DNA of 64,000 bases from JACKCD01 sp041390905 (GTDB lineage Bacteria; Chloroflexota; Anaerolineae; Promineifilales; Promineifilaceae): contig JAWKPA010000012.1 in assembly GCA_041390905.1 (NCBI GenBank), forward strand, positions 310,001 through 374,000. Direction: 5' to 3'. This document shows, piece by piece, positions 59,437 through 64,000 of this stretch (position 1 is the stretch's first letter; every line of letters begins with the position of its first letter). The position numbers were made by a program, and so were the translations under genes. The notes under the pieces were generated by a model that saw only the letters and a list, made by a program, of their open reading frames with translations, did no database searches and was not told the DNA's origin.

Positions 59437-60564
59437 TTGGCTCGAATTTATGTCATTGATGACGATGCCCAACTGCTGCGGATGGTCGGGATGATGCTAC
59501 AGCGCGGCGGGCATGTCACCACGCTGATTAATGATCCTACGGAAGGGCTGGACGCGATGCGGCGTGAACGGCCGGATCTGGTTGTTCTGGATGTGATGAT
59601 GCCTTATCTCAACGGGCACGATCTGGCGCGGCAAATTCGTGCCACCAAAGGGCTGGAAGATTTACCCATCCTCATTCTGACGGCACGAACGCAGGAAGTG
59701 GATCGCCAGACGGCACTAAGCAGCGGTGCTGATGATTATTTGAGTAAGCCGGTTGCGTTTCAGGAGTTGATGGATCGCATTGATGCCCTGCTACAGCGAC
59801 ACGGTGGGGGAATGCCTGCTGTGCAGAGTGGGCTGGTGCTGGCTTTTTATGGGTTGCGTGGTGGAAGGGGACAAACTACGTTGGCGGTTAATGTGGCATC
59901 GGCTCTGCGGCGGTTGAGCCAGCAGGAAATCTGTCTGGCTGATTTTGGCCCTCTTGGCAGCCAAAGTTTGATGCACTTTCGTTTACCGGCTCCGTCAAGC
60001 TGGGTTGATTTGGCAATGGTGGGGGATTTGGACTGGGCGGGATTGATGGCGTGTACACGGGTACACAGCTCTGGAGTGCGGCTGCTGCCGGTGCCTGCCC
60101 CCTTGAATGCGCCCATTTTGCCAACGGCCGAAATGGTGCAGCAGGTGGTTGATGTGTTGCGGAAGCAAACGACGGTAACGGTTCTGGATTTGCCGCCGGT
60201 GGTGAATCCGGCTTTTCGGATGGCGTTGGGCATGGCCGATATGGCGTTTCAGGTGTTAACGCCGGATGTGGTGTCTGTGCAAACGGCCGTTCAGCTCAAC
60301 CAGGTGCTAACCCAAAACCAGATCAAACCCAGGCAGCGTTTGTTTGTGCTCAACCACGTGGTGCCGGAAGCGCAGTTGCCAAAAACGGCCGTTGAGCGCG
60401 GTCTTGATGCCCGCATTGCGCTCGAAGTTGCCTACGATGCTAACCAAATGCTGGCTTTAACCCAGGGCATTCCGCTTGCTCTCACCAAAGCTGATTCAGC
60501 TATCCCGGCCTTTGCCAGCAAGTTAGCGCACGCACTTTGGCAGCACGCCGTTGCCAGTAGTTGA
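59437..60564 (+). CDS. Receiver domain fused to a degenerate ParA/CpaE-like ATPase
   Basis: 375 residues. The start is a TTG at 59437 after AGAAGGAGCGGGAC. Receiver domain 1-120 (IYVIDDDAQLLRMVGMML; acceptor in LVVLDVMMPYLNG; ADDYLSKPVAF). From about 135 a MinD/CpaE-like P-loop fold follows, but the deviant Walker A reads GLRGGRGQTTLA: the invariant lysine before T-T is glutamine, and the signature lysine of KGG is arginine. ATP hydrolysis is therefore doubtful. CpaE-like receiver-ParA proteins help localise type IV/Tad pilus machinery. Here it would act as a scaffold or sensor (inference). Confidence 0.82.
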   Translation: MARIYVIDDDAQLLRMVGMMLQRGGHVTTLINDPTEGLDAMRRERPDLVVLDVMMPYLNGHDLARQIRATKGLEDLPILILTARTQEVDRQTALSSGADDYLSKPVAFQELMDRIDALLQRHGGGMPAVQSGLVLAFYGLRGGRGQTTLAVNVASALRRLSQQEICLADFGPLGSQSLMHFRLPAPSSWVDLAMVGDLDWAGLMACTRVHSSGVRLLPVPAPLNAPILPTAEMVQQVVDVLRKQTTVTVLDLPPVVNPAFRMALGMADMAFQVLTPDVVSVQTAVQLNQVLTQNQIKPRQRLFVLNHVVPEAQLPKTAVERGLDARIALEVAYDANQMLALTQGIPLALTKADSAIPAFASKLAHALWQHAVASS

Positions 60565-60616
60565 TTTCAGCTTTGCCAACAACCACCTGCTACCTGTTAC
60601 TTGCTACAGTCGTGGC

Positions 60617-61312
60617 TTAATTGTTTTCTTCGGCGGGGTCTACTTCAATCCGAATGGGCGTTGCCATTGTTATACCCCCTGAACTGTTTGTCATGGTGGC
60701 TTCCAGCGTTTGCGAGCCGCTGTTCAGGAAGGGGAATTGAGCGCGATGGGTGACAAAGGTGCTGCCTTTGCCGTCGGCGGTAGCAATAATACGGCCGTTT
60801 AGCTTGAGCTGTATGCTGGCAATCCCCTGAACATCTCTGGCGGCAACGATATATTCGATGGTGTCTCCCTGCGTAATGGGTAAATCCCCCGATGGTGCCA
60901 GAATCTCTACTATGGCCGGCTGTTCAGGAGCGGGGCTGTTTGGTTGGGCAGCGGCGCGGGTGCTGGCAGCATTGCTGAGGTCGGTAGCCAACCGGGTCAC
61001 TTCAAACTGGAGGGCTTCCACCGTTTGCTGGCTTTGCACAGACTCTTGCACGAGTTTGAGCATGTCTTGCTGGGTGGTGGCAACAACGGCCGTTTGCTGA
61101 ATCAGGCTCTGTTCCGCCGCCGTGCGTGTCCCATCCGAATTCGTCAGCCGCAGTTCCGACTCCGCCTGCTTTTGTTCAAAAGCATCGCGTGTTGTTTCAT
61201 ACTGCGTTTGCAGCGTCTGCCGCCCCTGGTAGAGAAAAACAAAGCCAGAGGTCAACACCAGCAGCAGCATAAACAGCGTAAGGGCAATTCCGGTTAAAGT
61301 AGATGGTTTCAT
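60617..61312 (-). CDS. Membrane-anchored coiled-coil protein with Ig-like domain
   Basis: 231 residues. N-terminal TM (IALTLFMLLLVLTSGFVFLY), coiled coil about 35-115 rich in Q/E/T, a P/A-rich linker, then a beta-sandwich of the Ig type (VEILAPSGDLPITQGDTIEY; IQLKLNGRIIATADG; GSQTLEATMTNSSGG). Extracytoplasmic by topology. No specific family recognised. Such proteins often bind cell wall or scaffold envelope complexes. Divergent from the beta-helix gene at 61684 and convergent with the receiver-ParA gene. Confidence 0.65.
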   Translation of the reverse strand: MKPSTLTGIALTLFMLLLVLTSGFVFLYQGRQTLQTQYETTRDAFEQKQAESELRLTNSDGTRTAAEQSLIQQTAVVATTQQDMLKLVQESVQSQQTVEALQFEVTRLATDLSNAASTRAAAQPNSPAPEQPAIVEILAPSGDLPITQGDTIEYIVAARDVQGIASIQLKLNGRIIATADGKGSTFVTHRAQFPFLNSGSQTLEATMTNSSGGITMATPIRIEVDPAEENN

Positions 61313-61683
61313 ACACTAGTCGCAGTGGGAAAGCATTTAGACATTGCTGGAATGCTACACGAGGATGGGGCTGGGGTCAAGCAATGTCTAAATGGGTAGC
61401 AGCTAGAGACAGCCATGACTTGATGCAAGCGCGGTTTGCCGCTAACAGTTTGCCAAAAAAGTCAAAACAGGCGCAGATGAACACGCATTGCTCTGGGCTG
61501 TTTGTATCATTTTACGAGGGTACTGCCTGATGGAATCCTTTCCGTAATCTGGTTTTTAACGTAGCGGCACTAATATAGTAGTACTTTGGTACTATTTATG
61601 CCGCATCGTTCTACGCGCTCAACGCCTGTTGGGCAGCACACTCCCCCAGGGCATACATGAATTTCCCGCATAAGGAGAATGCT
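61313..61683. other. Intergenic region with a long inverted repeat
   Basis: 371 bases between divergent genes. Contains CATTTAGACATTGCT (61334-61348) and AGCAATGTCTAAATG (61380-61394), perfect 15-bp arms with a 31-base spacer, and an operator-like TAGTAC-N4-GTACTA (61579-61594) about 90 bases before the beta-helix gene start. No gene-like frame was found. Confidence 0.6.
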
Positions 61684-62874
61684 ATGTTTCGCCTGTCATT
61701 TACTCGGAAGCTTGTTCCCAAGCTTGTCATTTTTTTTGTTGTGTTCATGCTGGGCTGGCTGATTAGCCCACACCCGACCTATGCCGCTGATTGTGTGGTG
61801 CCAAGTGGTGGTTATTTGACGGTGCAAACGGCCGTTAATGACCCCAACTGCACCCTCATCACCCTCGAACCCGGAACTTACGTAGAAAACATTACCATTA
61901 CCCATAACCTTGCCATTGTTGGCGCGGGCGACCAGGCCAGCATCCTTGATGGCAATCACGCTGGCTCTGTTGTCACCATTCAGCCCAACCTCACGGTGCA
62001 GTTAAGCAACCTTGTCCTGCAAAACGGGAGCGGGCTGTTTGGCAATGGCATCTACAACGACAACAGCTATCTTGAATTAACCCATGTTTTGCTGCAAAAC
62101 AACATGACCGCCTTTGGTGGCCCCGCCCGTGGCGCAGGTATCTACAACAATCTGGGAACCGTCGTCTTGCAGCACAGTGCGCTTGTCCACAACGGCCAAT
62201 TAGCTCTGGCAGGCGGCGGTGTATACAACAATCACGGTACGCTCATTGTGCAAGACACCGTTTTTGAAAACAACGGTTTTCCCACCAGCAGCGGTGGCAG
62301 CATTCACAATGAGTTTGGCACGGTGACGATTAAAAACAGCCAGTTCCACCTCAGCTATGCCAACGATGGTGCCATGATCTTTAACAATGGCGGCATCATT
62401 GATAGCAAACACTCCTCCTACGCCAATGGCAGCGGCGTTTCGGGGGCGGCTGTGTTTAACAACGGTGCCGCCGCCTTTAGCTCCAATGGCGACACCTTTG
62501 CCGATGGCCGCGCCATTGGCCGGTCTGGCGGCATTTTTAACAATGGCGGCACGGTTGACCTGAAAAACTGCCTGTTCGAGCGCAATGTTGCCTTTGGCAG
62601 CGGCGGGGCTGTGCATAACAGGGGCATCATGACCATCAAGCACTGTACCTTCCGCAACAACACGGCTGACATGAGCAACGGAGGAGCCATTTATAACAAC
62701 GGTACGTTGAGCCTGAAGCAGGTTGAGATTGTGGAAAATACGGCCGTTTTTGGCGGCGGCATTGCCAATGATGGTACGCTGTCTCTTAGCCACACAACTT
62801 TTGCCAACAACACGGCACTCGCTGATGGCAATGATGTGTGGAACACGGGTCATTGTACCGGCTGCCCCTCATAA
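61684..62874 (+). CDS. Secreted right-handed beta-helix (polymorphic repeat) surface protein
   Basis: 396 residues from the ATG at 61684 with AAGGAG 7 bases upstream. Signal peptide (VPKLVIFFVVFMLGWLISPH ... TYAAD). The rest is about fifteen imperfect repeats of the pattern GGxxNNGTxxLxxxxFxxN, for example GGGVYNNHGTLIVQDTVF and GGAIYNNGTLSLKQVEIVEN (about 20-24 residues each). This matches pectate-lyase-like/Chlamydia Pmp-type beta helices used in adhesion or as carbohydrate-active modules. No anchor or sorting signal at the C-terminus, so secreted. One AACGGCCGTT near the start (61827). Confidence 0.85.
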   Translation: MFRLSFTRKLVPKLVIFFVVFMLGWLISPHPTYAADCVVPSGGYLTVQTAVNDPNCTLITLEPGTYVENITITHNLAIVGAGDQASILDGNHAGSVVTIQPNLTVQLSNLVLQNGSGLFGNGIYNDNSYLELTHVLLQNNMTAFGGPARGAGIYNNLGTVVLQHSALVHNGQLALAGGGVYNNHGTLIVQDTVFENNGFPTSSGGSIHNEFGTVTIKNSQFHLSYANDGAMIFNNGGIIDSKHSSYANGSGVSGAAVFNNGAAAFSSNGDTFADGRAIGRSGGIFNNGGTVDLKNCLFERNVAFGSGGAVHNRGIMTIKHCTFRNNTADMSNGGAIYNNGTLSLKQVEIVENTAVFGGGIANDGTLSLSHTTFANNTALADGNDVWNTGHCTGCPS

Positions 62875-62905
62875 ACCGCCTTGCCGCATTTGGGTTTTTG
62901 CCTTG

Positions 62906-62922
62906 CCTGATTTACAATCAGG
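62906..62922. terminator. Short hairpin after the beta-helix gene
   Basis: CCTGATT-TAC-AATCAGG, a perfect 7-bp stem. No T-run directly after it, so termination is uncertain. Confidence 0.4.
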
Positions 62923-62941
62923 AAACTAAATGACGCAACAT

Positions 62942-62984
62942 CAATGACCAGGGAACTAGCTTTAGTCGTTTCCTGGTCATTGTT
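62942..62984 (+). terminator. Hairpin terminator between the beta-helix and LLM genes
   Basis: CAATGACCAGGGAA and TTTCCTGGTCATTG (14-bp arms with one G-T pair) are followed by TTTA. It lies about 20 bases before the LLM start codon. Confidence 0.6.
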
Positions 62985-63002
62985 TACTGGCACGGAGGCA
63001 TT

Positions 63003-64000
63003 ATGCGCGTAGGAATGATGATTGGCTACTCTGGCCGCAAGGTAGAACTCCCGATGGATTTGATCCGCACGGCTGACGAGATTGGTGTGTATGCGGTGTG
63101 GGCGGCTGAAGCGTATGGTTCGGATGCGGTCACGCCGCTGGCGTGGATTGGGGCGCAAACAAAGAACATCAAGTTGGGGACGGCCATCATGCAGATGCCG
63201 GCCCGCACCCCGGCCAACGCGGCAATGACGGCGATGACGTTGAACCAGTTATCAAACGGCCGTTTTCTCCTCGGTCTTGGCTTGTCCGGCCCCCAGGTCG
63301 TCGAAGGATGGCACGGCATCAGCTACGCCCGTCCCCTCACCCGCACCCGCGAATACGTCAACATTGTGCGCCAAATCTTCAACCGTCAGGCCCCCGTCAC
63401 CCTCGATGGACAAGTGTACCAGGTACCCTACATAGGCAGCGATGCCACCGGGCTGGGCAAACCGCTCAAAAGCATCCTCGAAGCCGCCCCCGATATTCCC
63501 ATCTACCTGGCCTCCATTGGCCCCAAAAACGTGGAGCTAACCGCCGAAATTGCCGACGGCTGGCTGCCCATCTTCTTCTCGCCGGAAAAATACGCCGAAA
63601 CGTACCAGGAATCAGTCGAGGCCGGGTTTGCTAAGGCGGGCAACGGCAAAAGCTTGGCAAACTTCGACATCGCCCCCACCGTCTCCGCCATCGTCACCGA
63701 CAATGTGGAAGTGGGCTACAACATGCTGCGCCCGATGCTGGCACTCTACATTGGCGGCATGGGTGCCAGGGGCAAAAATTTCTACAACGACCTTGCCAGC
63801 CGCTATGGCTACGAAGCCGAGGCAGCGGAAATTCAGGATTTGTATTTGTCCGGCCGGCAGGGGGAAGCGATGATGAAAGTTCCGGCCGGCCTCATTGACG
63901 AAATTGCCCTGGTTGGCTCCAAGGAGCGCATTCGCGAACGGCTTTCCCTCTGGCGCAACAGCCCCATCACCACCATGAACCTCACCGTCTTTGACGAAGC
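63003..64000 (+). CDS. LLM-class F420-dependent oxidoreductase, 3'-truncated
   Basis: The frame runs from the ATG at 63003 (GGAGG about 5 bases upstream) to the window end, 332 codons without a stop, so the gene continues outside. Luciferase-like landmarks: MRVGMMIGYSGRKVELPMDL, AVWAAEAYGSDAVTPLAWIG, IKLGTAIMQMPARTPANAAM, FLLGLGLSGPQVVEGWHG, YLASIGPKNVELTAEIADGW. These match TIM-barrel oxidoreductases that use F420H2 (or FMN). Substrate unknown. One AACGGCCGTT at 63256 read as NGR. The skew flip at that site is clear: G-rich before, C-rich after. Confidence 0.9.
   Translation, partial: MRVGMMIGYSGRKVELPMDLIRTADEIGVYAVWAAEAYGSDAVTPLAWIGAQTKNIKLGTAIMQMPARTPANAAMTAMTLNQLSNGRFLLGLGLSGPQVVEGWHGISYARPLTRTREYVNIVRQIFNRQAPVTLDGQVYQVPYIGSDATGLGKPLKSILEAAPDIPIYLASIGPKNVELTAEIADGWLPIFFSPEKYAETYQESVEAGFAKAGNGKSLANFDIAPTVSAIVTDNVEVGYNMLRPMLALYIGGMGARGKNFYNDLASRYGYEAEAAEIQDLYLSGRQGEAMMKVPAGLIDEIALVGSKERIRERLSLWRNSPITTMNLTVFDE

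Noticed and set aside
61579..61594. TAGTAC-N4-GTACTA as a defined operator
   Set aside because: A single short palindrome without a known regulator or second copy; mentioned only inside the intergenic description.
62200..62853. Minus-strand 217-residue frame over the beta-helix gene
   Set aside because: An antisense shadow of the repetitive NNGT-type coding sequence; the plus strand has a signal peptide and ribosome-binding site.
63143..63634. A 163-residue reading frame inside the LLM gene region
   Set aside because: It is a different frame over the oxidoreductase that starts at 63003 and runs off the window; it has arginine/histidine/proline-rich low-complexity sequence and no family signal.

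Overview
The window looks like a chromosomal segment of an uncultured or little-studied Chloroflexota bacterium, perhaps Anaerolineae or Ardenticatenia-like. This lineage call is an inference from gene content (MoxR/Bat operon, DUF2723 and GT39-type membrane glycosyltransferases, LLM/F420-type oxidoreductase, ALDH16 next to deoC, RelA/SpoT). Base composition is about 55-60% GC by eye. Housekeeping, envelope and signalling genes are tightly packed. There is one tRNA (Lys, TTT). No rRNA, CRISPR array or transposase gene was seen.

Layout. 0-7 kb: a 5'-truncated SAM methyltransferase and two large membrane glycosyltransferases around a Uma2-type gene. 7-8.1 kb: a channel-like TrkA/RCK protein. 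8.1-21.3 kb, all on the minus strand: an efflux unit (MacA-like adaptor, ABC ATPase, FtsX permease), two paralogous small membrane-anchored proteins, then MoxR ATPase, DUF58 protein, a DUF4381-like protein, BatA, a BatB-BatC fusion, BatD and a BatE-like protein. 21.2-23.8 kb: an AT-richer type II restriction-modification cassette bounded by a ~140-bp direct repeat that copies the macA start region. 23.9-29.2 kb: Uma2, AI-2E family transporter, folD, RelA/SpoT. 29.3-35.2 kb, minus strand: response regulator, small hypothetical, then a Ser/Thr signalling set (kinase with PQQ-like repeats, PP2C phosphatase, J-like/VWA protein, FHA protein). 35.5-40.3 kb: moaC, moaD-moaE fusion, fabF, rnc, primary sigma factor. 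40.5-49 kb: two tandem Wzz/BY-kinase genes, neuB-neuC-neuA, an unknown protein, a sortase. 49-53.3 kb: small membrane protein, infC-rpmI-rplT, a third membrane glycosyltransferase. 53.4-64 kb: tRNA-Lys, lepB, deoC, ALDH16, zinc-ribbon and nucleotidyltransferase genes, a receiver-ParA protein, a coiled-coil anchored protein, a beta-helix surface protein and a 3'-truncated LLM oxidoreductase.

The most unusual features are genome-scale DNA patterns. (1) The palindrome AACGGCCGTT occurs about 98 times by hand count, against roughly 0.1 expected. It lies in all reading frames and on genes of both strands, is almost absent from the most conserved genes, and arose by substitution where paralogs can be compared. 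(2) At most copies the local G/C skew flips, from G-rich on the 5' side to C-rich on the 3' side, whichever strand is coding. (3) Many gene junctions, and several loops inside membrane glycosyltransferases, carry hairpins or single arms built from 7-bp-period repeats. (4) A second family of hairpins (GGACGCAGATT ... AATCTGCGTCC) occurs both between genes and in frame within a gene. Together these suggest an active, undescribed sequence-shaping process (HIP1-like motif plus mobile short hairpins).
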